A stretch of DNA of 64,000 nucleotides, from assembly GCA_030141605.1 (NCBI GenBank), contig JAQGDQ010000073.1, forward strand, positions 248,001 to 312,000, written 5' to 3'. How positions within the stretch are numbered: the stretch's first letter is position 1; each line of letters opens with the position of its first letter. The notes below the pieces were generated by a model that saw only the letters and a program-made list of their open reading frames with translations, was not told the origin of the DNA and ran no database searches. This DNA is from Tubiluchus corallicola (taxonomy: Eukaryota > Priapulida > Priapulimorpha > Priapulimorphida > Tubiluchidae). Positions 10,890 through 23,469 of the stretch are shown here, one piece after another. Made by a program: the position numbers and the translations under genes.

Positions 10890-13637
10890 CTATGCACTAG
10901 TACATTTCAATATGTTCTCAATTATAGTCTTATAAGAAACAGCAGCAGGGGCATCTGGACATTCAGACAGAAATGATTTTCCTTCATCAGAGCATCGTCC
11001 TATTCTCGGATCAAGTGGCAGTTTTCCGAGAAACGGTACTTTCATATCAGTAGCCATCTTAACAGCACCTCCAGTAGTTGGAGGAAAGATGTTCGATTCG
11101 TTCTTGCACTTTGGACACACGAAACCGCTCATGTTCTCGATAACGCCGACTATGGGTAGTGACACCTTGTAACAAAAATTTATTTCTTTGCGAACATCCA
11201 ACAATGCCACTTCTTGAGGAGTAGTAACGATTATAGCACCATCAATGTTTGAGGTAGAAAGATATTGAACAATAGAAATGTGCTCATCTGAAGTGCCTAG
11301 AAGACAAAATCTTTTAGTTTAATCACAGTAACATAAAACTATAGCAAGAAAAAAGATGCAAGAAAAGTGCTTATGAATATTTACTTTTTATAAACAATAC
11401 ACTCCAAATCTACAAAATAAACAACCTGGCCAAGAACATGCAAACTACTAGATCATTCCACTAGCCCCTCCACATTTCTCAAAAACCTTATTCCACAACG
11501 TTAGTTGACATGGTCCACCTCTTAAGAATCTGCCCACCTGGATTAATCACAAATAAATGTACCACTGTAAGAATGCAAAGTTAATCTATAAACCTAGAAA
11601 CTTATGGAATAACTGGAGATTTAATTCATTGGATTTCTGCCTTTCTCTCTAATTGGTCAACAGTTTTCTGATTATATTCATGTTATATCTGGAACAAATC
11701 AAGGATCGGTATTAGGTATAATTTTGTTTTTGTTGAAAACAAATTACCCAAGATACTTAGTCCATTCCGTAATCTATTTCCATTCTACATTACTGCAGAG
11801 TTACTTAAGTTAATTCCACAAACTTACCAGGTGGAGTGTCAATAATAAGGTAATCCACTTCACCCCAATCCACATCTCTCAAGAATTGCTTGATCAACCC
11901 GTTCTTTTTAGGGCCTCGCCAAATAACGGCATCATCCGGACTAGATAACAGAAATCCTAGAAAACATTATTTAATTTAAATAAACAGCTTTTATTATTAT
12001 TACACAAATTTGTACCGTGCCATTAATTACAAATAGTATTCTATGGTACCTGACAACAGAATCAGCACAGAGTTAAAATTTAAACAGATCATATTAAAAC
12101 CCAGTGAATTTAAACTAGACACTGTAAAGTATAGACACAACATGAAATTGTACAATGTTTGTAACAAATTAGTTTGAAAAGTTTAAAATGAGCAGACGTG
12201 TCTTGAGTTTTCTCCTGAACACATCAAATTTAGTGCAACAATGCAAATCAAGTGGAAGTTTGTTTTATTCTTTGGGGCCCGCTATGGAAAAAGATCTGTC
12301 TGCAAAAGTTTTACAACGATTAAAGGTACTTCTCGAACGGTACCCCTGTTCAGCTTGAAACGTGTCCGAACTGAGGAAATCCTGCAAAATTTAATAACAG
12401 TTGACAAATAACCTGGAGCCACGTTGTGTAAACATTTGTACATATATAAAAATACATATATTTAAAATTATAAGTGAAAAAACCTCCAGCAATGTAAAAG
12501 AAAGAATAAATGTAAGCTAATGACAGACTGAAGTCATGAAGGGTGGTCTACAAAAAACCTGATGTAAAACGTGAACCATTACTGTAAAATGCGTGAATAC
12601 AGCTAATAAAAATAATTGTGCTTAATGATTACGACATTTTGATCAAATGCAGATTATGCGATCAGAATGGGTCACATGGAGAATTTGGGCCATGAGGTAA
12701 GAAAGTTCCAGAACCAGTGTAAAAATACAAATGCTATAGGGTCAGAGTTTACTCGGTTTACAGAGTTAAAACAGACTACTTTCTTTGATCTTGACATAAA
12801 GAATTTCCATAGATAACATCTAAGTAACAGGTATAGAACAACGACTAACTAAAAAAACTGAATTCTGCTCTAAATAAAAGGCTCACTAAAACTTATCAAC
12901 CGATACTTAATCAGGAAGTGCACAATAAATTAAACTACCAAACAGACTTAATGATCACTGAAAACTATCGTGAATCATTACCATATAATTACTCATTACT
13001 TGAAATCTAGAGCTAGTACTTAGTAACTCACCCACAGACATTACAGCAAGATTTTCCTCCACAAAAACAGGTGACCATCCAGAACCACTATGATGGACAG
13101 TCTCTCCTTCCAAGCCTAACAAACGAGGGATGGATGGTCCACAAATGTCAATGTCCAACAAAGCCACCTGAAGGAGAAATGAAAAGCAGTAAATATACAA
13201 AATACTATAGAGTATAGAACATGTAAATCAAATTTAGCTTGCAAATACTAAAACATTTTCAAGGCATTCCTTTTGATATGACAGGAGATAAAAATACCAA
13301 TGTGAATTAGTACATTAAAAAGATTTTGTAACATACTAACTTGTTTATTTTCATCCTGTGCAATGCCATAGGCAAGCTGAGCTGACACTGTACTTTTCCC
13401 CACACCACCTTTTCCAGACAACACCAAAATCTTATGCTTAACCTTGGTGAGTCTTTCTGCTATTATGTTCAAGTCTGGATCTGGAGCTTTAGGTGCACCA
13501 GAAGCACATATTGACTGGTTAGGGCAACCTTGGCAAGGTGCTGCTTTGCCGGCTGAATTGCTTTTTGTTCCTGGACAATGTTCTGGTGCATCCTTTGGAA
13601 CATCACTTGCATCTTCACTTGGCATGTCAGCCATCAT
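10890..13637 (-). CDS. NUBP1: NUBP1, cytosolic Fe-S cluster assembly P-loop ATPase
   Basis: Four exons with agreeing phases: 13637-13341, 13167-13032, 11956-11828 and 11296-10890, giving 322 residues (human 320). The N-terminus has Cys21, Cys35, Cys38 and Cys44, the same C-x13-C-x2-C-x5-C spacing as the N-terminal [4Fe-4S] site of human NUBP1. A deviant Walker A (GKGGVGKST) follows in exon 1, then [10 protein letters not shown] and [13 protein letters not shown], then IIDTPPGTSDEH (Walker B region). The last exon has the CPKC motif that binds the bridging cluster in the NUBP1/NUBP2 scaffold. The protein works in the cytosol, assembling Fe-S clusters for cytosolic and nuclear enzymes. ATG 13637-13635 is chosen because it is first and directly precedes the Cys region; Met2 is also possible. 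A LINE relic lies in intron 2. The gene is complete and appears intact. Confidence 0.96.
12181..12440 (-). mobile_element. LINE reverse-transcriptase C-terminal relic
   Basis: On the minus strand, in two frames, this reads [12 protein letters not shown] followed by [13 protein letters not shown] and then KLKTRLL, the pattern typical of the C-terminal end of CR1/L2-like LINE polyproteins (AP-YLS, DR-FS-AGP, FK--LKTHLF). A frameshift and stops show that it is dead. It sits in NUBP1 intron 2 on the same strand as the gene. Confidence 0.65.
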
Positions 13638-13925
13638 GCAATTTTTAGCCCAAATAACAGTTTAATGTGTGAAATGTCCTTGAACAGAGACTTCTTAGGA
13701 ATTATAACAGTACAGTACGACAAACTGGTCTTGATAAAGCAGTCAAATCAGTAAAACACGCGTCAAATCACAATTTTGGCTTAATTATTGTTTTTTCGTT
13801 AAACTCTAGTAAAATTTAAGCACCTCACGGCCAAAACTCTCTTATTTTGCCCCTTTTTTCCACTAGTATTTAAATAAAACTTTCAGTGGCTTTATATTCT
13901 CCAACCATATAGTCTTTGTTGTGAT

Positions 13926-15110
13926 TCAGTTTTTCTGCTGAATTCCTATGAGTTTTTCAGGAGGTGTGTATTTCCAGTCATCTAATGTGATCTCGTCCAG
14001 CTTCTGTCTCAGTCGGTTCATTCGTTGCTCGTGCAAATCTGAGAAAAGTAAAAAAAGAATGTGGAATGCAAAGATCAGCAACCGTTCTTACTAGTGTAGT
14101 TTAAACAGCAGAATAAGCAAGATTTGCCAATGCTACAACGGGCACAGGTTTGTGAAATTATTATGCACTGTAGCCGTTGGCCAGCAGAATTAAACTAGTC
14201 AGGTAAAGTGACTGCGGCAAATACTGAAAACACATTGAAGCGAAGCTGGAAAATAATGATCCAGACCATAATATGATAAGAACTGTGTAAATAAGAAAAA
14301 GGAATAAAACCTCTTTGCATAGCACGTCGACTTGCTTCTATTTCATGGTCAAGTTGCAACTTGTTCATTAATAAATCAACGCTGCCTGCAAAATATAAAT
14401 TCTAAGTCAATGTTCAATTTATTCATTTTAGTTCATGAACCTAATCTGCTACATATGGCTTTAAAAATAAGCAGTCCAGAGCAATTTTGATGCTTACAGT
14501 GATCATGTCATGTCATGGGGTTCTTGGAAAGAATTAAACAAAATGTCGAATGCTGCTTCTGAAATTTCACAACTGCAATATGTCCCAATATGGTTTGCGG
14601 CACCTTTCTTTTTGCCGTTGATTCACATATTAAGCTATCATCTCGTTTATAGTCTGGACACCAAGACGCAAGTGAAAAATGGGGAAAAACACAACAGCTG
14701 AAAACACGGCTTGACTGGCTTATTCATCGCAATCATTTTGTGTTTCAGTGTCTACCAAATTCTCGTCTAAATCATGTTGCTTCCATGGCCATCATTTACA
14801 CTACTGAGCAGGCAAGCTGCAAGCGAGCAATTAAGTTTATTGAGTAACAATATAAATTGTCTATCCAATTGAGCAACTGTTGGATGAAACAAAATATACA
14901 GCTAAGATAAGGATATTTACTTAACGGTCAAACAGGCTTGTAAGAATGTATAACTCCCTTCGTATGTAGGCGCAAACGTCAAAAACGAAAAATGACATTA
15001 AAAACGAAAATGGGACACGTACTTTGATCTTGATCATCTTCTACATTTGGAGACCTGAACAAAACCTTCCTTACAGCTGTTAGCTCATCCTTTTGTGCAG
15101 ATACTGCCAT
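13926..15110 (-). CDS. small coiled-coil protein of unknown function (91 aa)
   Basis: Three exons with agreeing phases: 15110-15023 (29 codons plus 1 base), 14385-14311 and 14038-13926 (TGA 13928-13926). The predicted 91-residue protein starts MAVSAQKDELTAVRK. A charged Leu/Arg/Glu/Gln middle of about 40 residues (MNKLQLDHEIEASRRAMQRD, then HEQRMNRLRQKLDEI) looks like a helical coiled coil, and a conserved-looking tail LDDWKYTPPEKLIG ends the protein. There is no signal peptide or membrane segment. I do not recognise the family. The gene ends 288 bases upstream of the NUBP1 start on the same strand, close enough for shared regulation, though nothing proves co-transcription. The donor of exon 2 (GTTTTA) is weak, so that boundary is less certain. 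Confidence 0.7.
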
Positions 15111-15254
15111 GTGTCAAATCATGTCATGGACAAAAAGTCTGCAACAGATCAACAAAATCAGCAACTTATTTAATCTGAAAAGGAGAACCTCAATTATTCA
15201 TAATCTAGCTTAGTAAAAAGAGGTAAATTGCAAATGTCACAATACAGCGGATAT

Positions 15255-16440
15255 CTAAGATTTAGATTTATTTATTCATCCATTTAGCGCAATACAACAC
15301 GATACAAGTTAGACAATTACAAATTAACAAGGCATTGCAGTGCTATGAGAATAGCAGAAGAAATTAACTTATAAGCTACTCTTAACATATAAGACTTAAT
15401 GTCATGATTAAGATTAAGATTAGGTATATTAAGTATATCAATGAGATCCACTTTCCATGAGATCATGGGCTCAATTCCACAGCTGACTACTGAGTCAAAC
15501 TAAAAATCAAAAAAATTATTTGACCAAGCAGGTAAATTTAGCAAAGTAATGTAGGTTTTGTTTTTGGCATTGCACTGAAAACCTACTAAAGTTACAAGAA
15601 AAGATTTTCACATCATTAAATAACTTTAACTTTCAACAATTTCGTTAAGAAACTCTTTGTTATTTATGTAACAAGCTTTTATATATATAAAACTCAAGAT
15701 TTTGTTAACTATACAGCTATAAACTACAGAGCATTTGTAAGTTCTACTAAACTATTAGTGAACTTTGTTGCAGACTTGCTTGCAAAGAATAAGAGAGAAA
15801 AAGACCTAATGAAAAAGTAACAATAAGTTGGTTTCTCCTCAACGATTTAAGAAATTGACACAGGTTTGGTACTTCTAACAGTTCCATTAGTAAGTGATTT
15901 CCAGAGGCCTACAACCTGAGAAGAGAAGTAAGCTCGAATATTAATGCAAAAGTACAATGTACAAATAAGTTAGAGTTGTGTCCATGTAATTCACATAGCG
16001 GTCTAAAAAATGAATTTGTTACTATGTAAAATAGAATTACCAGTGGTGATTTTATAAGAGTTAATAAGATCTACAGTATGATGGCATTGTTGAAGAGAAG
16101 ATATAGAATCTGGATAAATGTAAAATAGAGAGATCAGATTAATACAACTCAATTGAGGTTTTCAAAAGCACTTTTTAAAGTCACATGATTTACTAAAACC
16201 AATTTATACAGAACATCAGTAAGTAGAAGAGAGAAGTCCACAAAAAATTAGGACCAGTCATTTAGGCGTTGAAGAAGATTTCCTAAAGTTGAACTTTATT
16301 GTAACTGGTAATCAACCGTGTTGATTGTCGTTAAATTGAACAGAAAATAACGGAAATTCAATATCTCATCCAGCAACAGTGATTCAAGACACTTAGAAAC
16401 AATAGAAGACACAGCTTAATTTATCACATTTTAAATTGGT
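15255..16440 (-). mobile_element. degenerate LINE 3' portion
   Basis: On the minus strand, around 16130-16020, it reads DSISSLQQCHHTVDLINSYK, matching ASISTLEQGCETVDLVNCFK of the relic at 21637-22560. Further on comes a SSQVVGLWKSL segment typical of LINE C-termini. The minus-strand 3' end, near 15260-15275, is an AATAAATAAATC-type tail. Stops and frameshifts are many. The outer boundaries are approximate. Confidence 0.6.
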
Positions 16441-16668
16441 TCCTGGGTTTTTCTAGGAATTGGGGTTACATTGCAATAGGAAGTGCTCAAAACCCTTTAC
16501 TATCCTTAGTTAGATAACTTTTAGAGTAGACAACAAACAATCCAGCAAAAAAACTGCTAATAATAATAATTAAAGGTAAATTTGAAAAGTAAAGATAAAT
16601 AATAATATTAATAATAAAAACAATTTAGTGGAACACACACTCTTAAAGCGCAATTTAACGATTTATAC

Positions 16669-17588
16669 TGTTGGGAGCCGAGTGGACCACTGCGCCCAGT
16701 AGACCACTTGATGCGCTAAAAGTAGTGTCCTACATGGGCAGCCCAAGTAGGACACTAGCGATAAATGTAGGTGTTAGATATAGGATTGTTTAGCTGTAGA
16801 CTTAAATATTAAGTGAGAATATTTCAGTGTTTATGAACTTTTGTCAAGTTTTGCCTTTTGTCAAGTTTTGGTTTATTGTGTTACTAGTAATAACTTTTTT
16901 GAGTCCCAACCAAAATGTTATTTTGTAATATTGTTGTAGCTTAGCCTGTTATTTACTTTGCTCGTATTTATTATTGTTTCCATAGTCATATTTATTTTTA
17001 TTTTGTATTGCATTCTGTGAAAGTGCATTGCTAATTCAGTCAAATATTTTCCTACTTGAATTGCATAAACATGTTTATAAAAATGCAGCTGATAAATTTT
17101 TCTAACATTAATTCCAAATCCTCAGTGTGGATGAAAAATATTGGTTTGTTATAGCGATGTTGCCCTATGAACAAGCTGATATTTTCAAAACAAAACGAAA
17201 ATTGATTTTGAACTGAAATAGCAATCACTGTGTGTATGTATGAGTGGGCATAAACTGATTGCTTCAAAGGCAAGGTAGCCATCAAAAAAAATTTTGCTGA
17301 GCTAATTAAGTTCAACCTCTCGACCTCCTCGCGGTGCTTCTACCAACTCAGAATAAAATTCTTTTATTTTATTAGATGTATAATAAATTATTCAACGTGT
17401 ACTAACGTTTTTAATTATTATTATTACATAAACAAGCACAACGGACGGTGTCAGTAGACTTAACGACTCAATTCGCGACCTGTCTCTAGTGTCCTACTTG
17501 GGCAGCCCAAGTAGACCGCGGTCTATTTGGGCTAGCCCAAGTAGACCAATTGGTCTACTTGGTGCAGTGGTCCACTCGGCTCCCAACA
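16669..17588. mobile_element. palindrome-rich terminal-inverted-repeat element (920 bp, non-autonomous)
   Basis: The ends are inverted repeats beginning TGTTGGGAGCCGAGTGGACC at 16669 and mirrored at 17588; they match for 25 bases and then imperfectly for about 15 more. Both flanks carry ATAC (16665-16668 and 17589-17592), a likely 4-bp target duplication. Just inside each end are further palindromes on the theme GTCCTACTTGGGC/GCCCAAGTAGGAC, including a perfect AAGTAGACCAATTGGTCTACTT type arm near 17540. No transposase is encoded; the interior is AT-rich. The superfamily is not recognised. Confidence 0.85.
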
Positions 17589-18705
17589 ATACGACACCCT
17601 AAACTTTGTGATTTGATTCAAATAAAAATAAAATACGTTTTCTCAACGACTGATTGACTGTTAATTTCGAGTGACCACTAGTAACCAGCAAAAGGAACCG
17701 GCCGTTATTGCCCGTTAACCGTAATGTAATTTTCATCATTATCGCCGCTACTATCATCATGCCATCACCACTGTCATCCTTGTTGTCTCCATCGGCAATG
17801 TATTTTAAGTCTATCAGTTATGTTTGCTAACTGACACTGACAGCTTAAACTAAATGGGTACGTGGCATTTGGGCACAAATAAAACTTAGTATTTTATCTA
17901 ATTTCCTGTTCATTTTTCACTAGTTTTTAATGACTCACTATATCTCTCTCACAATATTATTCAAAGATCGTTTCACTAAAATTAAACTACTCAAAAACGT
18001 ATGCAATTATAATTATATTGCTACGCGGGTGAATTGCCATTTATTTTTGACCCCCTCTACTTTGTAATGGTTCGATCCATTACGAAGCCATTGCATACCA
18101 GCATTGCATAGCAGCTACTAGTAGCTGATGTGGAATGGCATCGTCAGTTCAGTTTACAAGCGAACAGGTGCGTTTACCACCTAAGCACCTGTTGCATAGT
18201 CATGATAAGTGTGAGGAACGCAGGAAAAGATTCTGGCTACTTTTCCTCTTAATTTTGTTTAAATTTCTGTAGTTCTTCTCTATTTTCACATCTACAATAT
18301 TTGCCTGCAGCATGGTTTGGCTGATCCAGATTTGATTCACAGTCCTCTTGCATGGCTTCCATAACAATATGATATTATAATTAAAAGTATCTAAAAAATA
18401 CCAAGAAACTCTGCAGGTTCTGGTTCTCTGCAATTAGTTCTTAAAATGAACGAAGCAGATCGAAGAAGACCATGCAAATTTAGATTAACATTTTCTTAAA
18501 ATATAAGATAGCATTTTATTTCAAAAATACTTAGTGCTTAGTAAAATACTTAGTGCCTTTTTGACTCAGCATATGTTGTGCTTAAAAACCATGTACATTA
18601 TTCTTGAATGAAATTATAGAGTGTAGAATTAGATTAATCATGACCGCTTTGCATTCCCAAGAAATAAGTTCTGTGACTGCAGATGAACTACACAATATCA
18701 AAAAA

Positions 18706-18770
18706 TGGTAAAAATTTTCTGAAGCAGCACCCCCCTCCCCTTAATCTTAGCTGCGATCCAGCCACCACTG
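18706..18770 (-). repeat. short hAT-like repeat end, shared with 41740-41794
   Basis: On the minus strand it begins CAGTGGTGGCTGGATCGCAG and runs into GGGGGGTGCTGCTTCAGAAAAT. The segment at 41740-41794 (+) has the same layout and shares GGGTGCTGCTTCAGAAAAT exactly. A CAGTGG start followed by a G-rich run is common at the ends of hAT elements. The far ends were not found. Confidence 0.4.
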
Positions 18771-19982
18771 CTACGCATACACAAACACACATATAAAATA
18801 CTATCTCGAATAATAACAACAACAACAAAATTAAAAGCTACCCACATCAAATAAAATGGACCTTCATAATTAAAAAAAATTGAAAGTCTACTTGTTTTGT
18901 CCACAAACAGGCACGTACTGTCACAACATAGCAAAGTTATGTTTGACCACTGGTATGATTACTCGTATGGATATTACATGTACAGTATTATGTAATTAGG
19001 TATATTGCTAAACTCTGCTTAATGCCAGGAACAGGCAAATACCTTAGGTTATATGGCTTTTTGAGAAATTGCGAATGTCATATGCCTTGAAAAGAATCAA
19101 TTCTGTTAGCTTTTAATGGTTGCAAGCAGAATTGTGATTTTGCCAGGAAAGGAAAAGATAGCATGGTTTTACATAGTAAATGTTAGAGGAAAACGTGGTA
19201 TCTGCAAGCATTATTCCTAGAGCTAAGTAACCGATTTACCTCATGTTTGTGCCAGACCGTTTTACTGCAATGTAGCACGACAAAGCTAACACATGCTTCA
19301 CTGTGACAGTTAGTAAAGCACTTAAAGTCTTGTCCACATAGAAAACAGTGTCACTGGATGAAATACTGGAACATACTAAAATGGGTTGCGCATCAGGCAA
19401 AAGTGTTTGGACCAGTCATTCATCCCTGAACATACAGCAGTAGTAATCAAAACTAACGACACTGATATTTGCAGCTACTAGTTGAAGTAAAGTTCAATTG
19501 TTTTTTCTTTGTAGGGAGAGTACCATTACTGCCACGTTAGAAAAGACTACAACAGTTCCAAAAGTTTCGTATAAAATCAGTAAAGTCTTTACTTTCCCAC
19601 TGTTAATTCCAAAAGTGTTAAACTGGAATGGTGCCTGACGTCAACATCAAAGACAGTGTTGTACGTTCACCAAACTATATTACTGCACGAATTAAGTACG
19701 ATAAATTGGCGGTTTAGATATTCTACTTTGTTAGTTTTCATAACAAAAATTTTCTATTATTCTGTCACACTGGTATAAATTGCCTCAGATTTTGCACTGT
19801 TTAATAATCTTTTTATTGAAATGCTGCTTACTCTATGGCACACTTTTATCTTGTTGCTTATACACTAGATTGCAGCTCTGTAAAACACTGCAAGATCTGG
19901 TTATCTCGGTTATACGGTGTGCATTGTATTAAAATAATTATTTTGTTTTATTTTTTATCGTGTCAGAAAACTGCCATCAGTT

Positions 19983-20288
19983 TTAATGCTGCTTTTGTAA
20001 CAATTCATCAATAATAACATTTTCACTACTACTGCTTGGCATATCAGTTTTGTTCTCTATACACAGATTTCGATTCTCTGTACCAGTTCTCTGACACAAC
20101 AGCTCTCCTGATCTTCTGCCCACAGTAACTTTGCTATTACATTTTGTGATACTTGGTTGACATGTTTTCTCTGATACGTGAATGACAGTTTGTGATACTG
20201 AATGCTGGAGACAAAAAGTACGAGACTTAGTGACCATTACATTGACGATGCTATCATGAGCGTCTAATGGGGATTGCAAACAAGTCAA
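19983..20288 (-). other. unassigned 101-codon open frame
   Basis: An open frame on the minus strand with a balanced, polar composition (Ser/Thr/Lys/Glu-rich, ending in ENVIIDELLQKQH and a stop). Its first codon is not ATG and it stays open further upstream. A weak acceptor-like AG inside it suggests it could be a last exon, but no partner exon was found on either side. It may be chance or an old pseudogene. No family is recognised. Confidence 0.2.
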
Positions 20289-21636
20289 GGCCTCCCCCTC
20301 TCCCCGATCAGGCCTTTAAACTTGGAATGAGGGGGTTTGAATGTTGGAACCCTATAATTAATTCCCTAAGCTGTGTCAGAAATTTCTATTCTCTGTCTCA
20401 CTAAGTAGTACGGCACTTACATGATATAAGCTATTGTCACTCTTGGTTTAAGAGGCCTGGCCCATGGATCAAGCAGTCACTATAGAACAGTGACAGTTTA
20501 GAACGAATCACAGCCGCGGAAATAAAGGGACGGGATTAACAGCAGCACCAAAAACATGCAGTCTCAGGTCATATAAGTTCACGTTTATCTGAACTTTTTT
20601 CTTTTTCTTTTGTATTTCCTTATTTTTATATCATTATTTGCTCACGAGAACTTATCCTCTCAAGTCTTAACCTAGGAAAAACGATGGAGAACTCTGCTCA
20701 TGAATGTTACTTCTACCATTAATTTTAAATATGGCAGAGCTCTTTTCATTTAAACCCCAGAATCAGTTAGATGTCGGCATGTCTTGATCACTATATCAAT
20801 TTATGTATCATTTAGTTCATCTGCTTTTAATAGCTGTGTGTTATCTTTTATAGATTATTTTTAATTCAAGGTTTCCACACTCCACCCTGTTTTGTATATC
20901 TATATGCATTGTAAATAATATTGTGATCAATAATCAGTATTACATGTAGCTAGAGTGCCCAAACCCAACCCCTAGCTGTAGGGGCTCACTACATTCCCCT
21001 CACCTACCCCAACTACACCATATGAGGGCCCAGAGGTAAGATAATTTTAAGCAATAATTGTGATAGTAGGAGTATATATTCTTTTCCCCTTCCTTAAAGT
21101 TGTAGCGAACACCCTTGGATGCTATTATAAAGGAAAAGAAAAACATAATTATGAAAATGATACCTATCATAACAGTGTATGTGTCTCACATAGGAGGTTG
21201 CCTTTATAGTGCACTGTCTGACACATAGACAGACATTTTTTTTTTATTTATCTCCTCATTTACACCATAGTATACAAATTCACTATTATTTTTATAGTTA
21301 TTGATTAAAAAGGATAAATTAAACATAAAGGAAAGAGTTAGGGGGTGCAGGAGAATTGTTACTGTCTAGAGTCTAGACTGTCTAGTCTAGTATCTGAAAC
21401 TGTTTATCATTACTGAATAAAACGAAAGCAGCAATAAACTATTTTGAGGTGAAATAACGCTGACTAAAGAGCTTTCATATTGCTGTTAGAAATTACGTAC
21501 GAAAATTTTTGAAAGTACTACTATATTTGGTCTCTTCGCTTAAAATTTAAAAAAATACGCACAGAAAATTATTAATTTCTTCCGTACGACTGCACTTTGT
21601 GCGTGCCGTGCAAAGTAATTGTCGAATTGCTTCAAG

Positions 21637-22560
21637 TACTGGTATAAGAGATAAGCTTCTTAAGTGGTTCCGTTCTTTTCTTACTCATCGTTTCCGACTT
21701 TTTGTTAACGGTTTAACCACTGAATAGGCGCCTCGTTATAAGTGGTATCACTCAAGGAATCTTGAGTGGCCCATACTGCTACCTTATTTTTATAAGTGAT
21801 GTTACCGATTGTATTTCCCCAGGGACTAGCATGCCATTATTTGTTGATGATTTAAAGCCCTTTCGTCCAATTTGGGGCCGTCTTGATCGTTATATTTTAC
21901 AACATGACATGGATGAAATTTTAGACTGGTGCAATAAATGGTTGATGACACTTAAACCCAGTAAATGTGCTTTACTTAGAATATGCCCTAAATCAGTTAC
22001 ACCTTACTTTCTAAATAATGCTCAAATAGCTGAAAAAAGTTGTATCAGAGACTTGGGATTAATGATTTCTAATGACCTCAAATGGAATTCCCATGTGAAT
22101 CGTATCATTATTACTAAAGCAAACCGTTGTATTGGCATGATTGAGCGGTGTGTGATATCGAGAAATGCAGCAGTAATTATTCCTCTCTATAAAGCTGTTG
22201 TTCAACCCATTCTGGAATACGTGTTGGTTGTATGGTCACCCCAATATGCTACTCTCAAGAATGCTCTTGAAAGAACTCAAGATAGATGTACTCGTCTTGC
22301 TATTGATTTGGATCCCGCTTCAATTTCTACTCTTGAGCAAGGGTGTGAGACTGTAGACCTTGTGAACTGCTTCAAAATAATTAGTGGAAATACTATTCTG
22401 ACTGAGGCAGACTTTTGAGCAGACGTTTTTCCAGGCCTCACAGAGTTCTTCGAAAAAAATTTGTTTCTGTCTTACCTCATGAGCTCAAAAGATATCAGAA
22501 AGAAGGGAGGAAATATTTTTCTGCAATTTTTTTCTTTAAATCTTTGTGAGCGTTTAAAGC
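21637..22560 (+). mobile_element. LINE reverse-transcriptase relic (CR1/jockey-like)
   Basis: The relic starts with GIRDKLLKWFRSFLTHRFRL and VNGLTTE, then a stop and a frameshift, then the degraded motif B GITQGILSGPYCYLIFISDV. Motif C is reduced to LFVDDLK. The connection domain (LDWCNKWLMTLKPSKC, IRDLGLMISNDLKWNSHV) and C-terminal part (ALERTQDRCTRLAIDLDP) follow in one 218-codon frame. Standard LINE reverse transcriptases have QGSVLGP and YADD here, so this copy is inactive. About 150 bases of 3' sequence are shared with 48184-48330. Confidence 0.85.
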
Positions 22561-23396
22561 TGGATTGTAAAATGTTTAAAATCAGTTGACATCAAAGGTT
22601 GTTTAAAATCAGTTGTTTATTTCCCACTAATTAATGTCATTAAAACATGGCAGTAATGTTTTTGATTTTTCCATTGCACATTTTTTCCCGCTTTGCTTTT
22701 TAATTTTTTGTTTCAAGTTGTCGTTATAATTACCGACTATTGTATAGTCTTTTTTTGCATGGTATGAACATGCATTATTTTATGAGCTGCAAAACTACTC
22801 GATCGTTTGGTGGAATTGGTGGAAAATACTATACTTTTTAGCCTCCAATACGATATTCAGCATTAGGCAACCCTGGCCGAGAGTTAACTGTATAAAAACA
22901 TAGCTACATCCTTGTCCAAACTACAGTGTTATAACAATTATTGTGTTTTATGTTTTAAATTAAAAAATGCTTTTATATGACTAAGGTCAAATAAGTATAT
23001 GAACGTACAAATAAATTATAAAATTTCCAGCCGGGTGTACGACAAAAAAATATTGCCCGAGTTTCTAGATTGAGCCAAAAGTATTTTTATTGTCGGCCTA
23101 AAATAATTCTTTTTCATTAAAAGAATCAATATTTTTCCGACCAGATCTTCATTACTAAATTTTTTATTCTATTTTTTCAATTATTTTATGGGCTATTAGA
23201 TGTTACTACCTAAAAATAGTGGTGGCCCCTGTATTGAAAAGCATACAAATTTTAATGATAGCTGGCACTCACCAATTTGGCATGAGTATTTCATACATTT
23301 CATATATATATATATAAGATGAGTTACATCCAAAAATCAGCCTGCTGTAAATACTTCATGCTGTTCTTTTTTGTTTTAGTTTTCTCACACAAGATG

Positions 23397-23469
23397 TCAG
23401 TAAGTTCTCATCCTGGATTGTGACTCCTTCAAGTTTTCTTGTGCCTGGAAAAGTGTGTCTGTGATTTCA
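23397..23469 (+). promoter_or_regulatory. probable ZDHHC6 5' leader
   Basis: The frame of exon 1 is open from a TAA at 23401 to the ATG at 23470. An upstream ATGTCA followed by GTAAGT (about 23394-23405) could be a separate first exon or leader splice donor. No TATA box or other core promoter is evident. Confidence 0.3.

Larger units (their letters stand above)
17589..23396. other. intergenic DNA upstream of ZDHHC6, no supported host gene
   Basis: Beyond the LINE relic at 21637, the short repeat at 18706 and an unassigned frame at 19983, I see no convincing exon chain. A short ATG frame at 18135-18167 followed by a GTGCGT donor could be a first exon, but I found no matching second exon. Confidence 0.4.

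Noticed and set aside
18135-18167. Possible first exon (MASSVQFTSEQ followed by GTGCGT)
   Set aside because: No second exon with agreeing phase and sensible protein was found.
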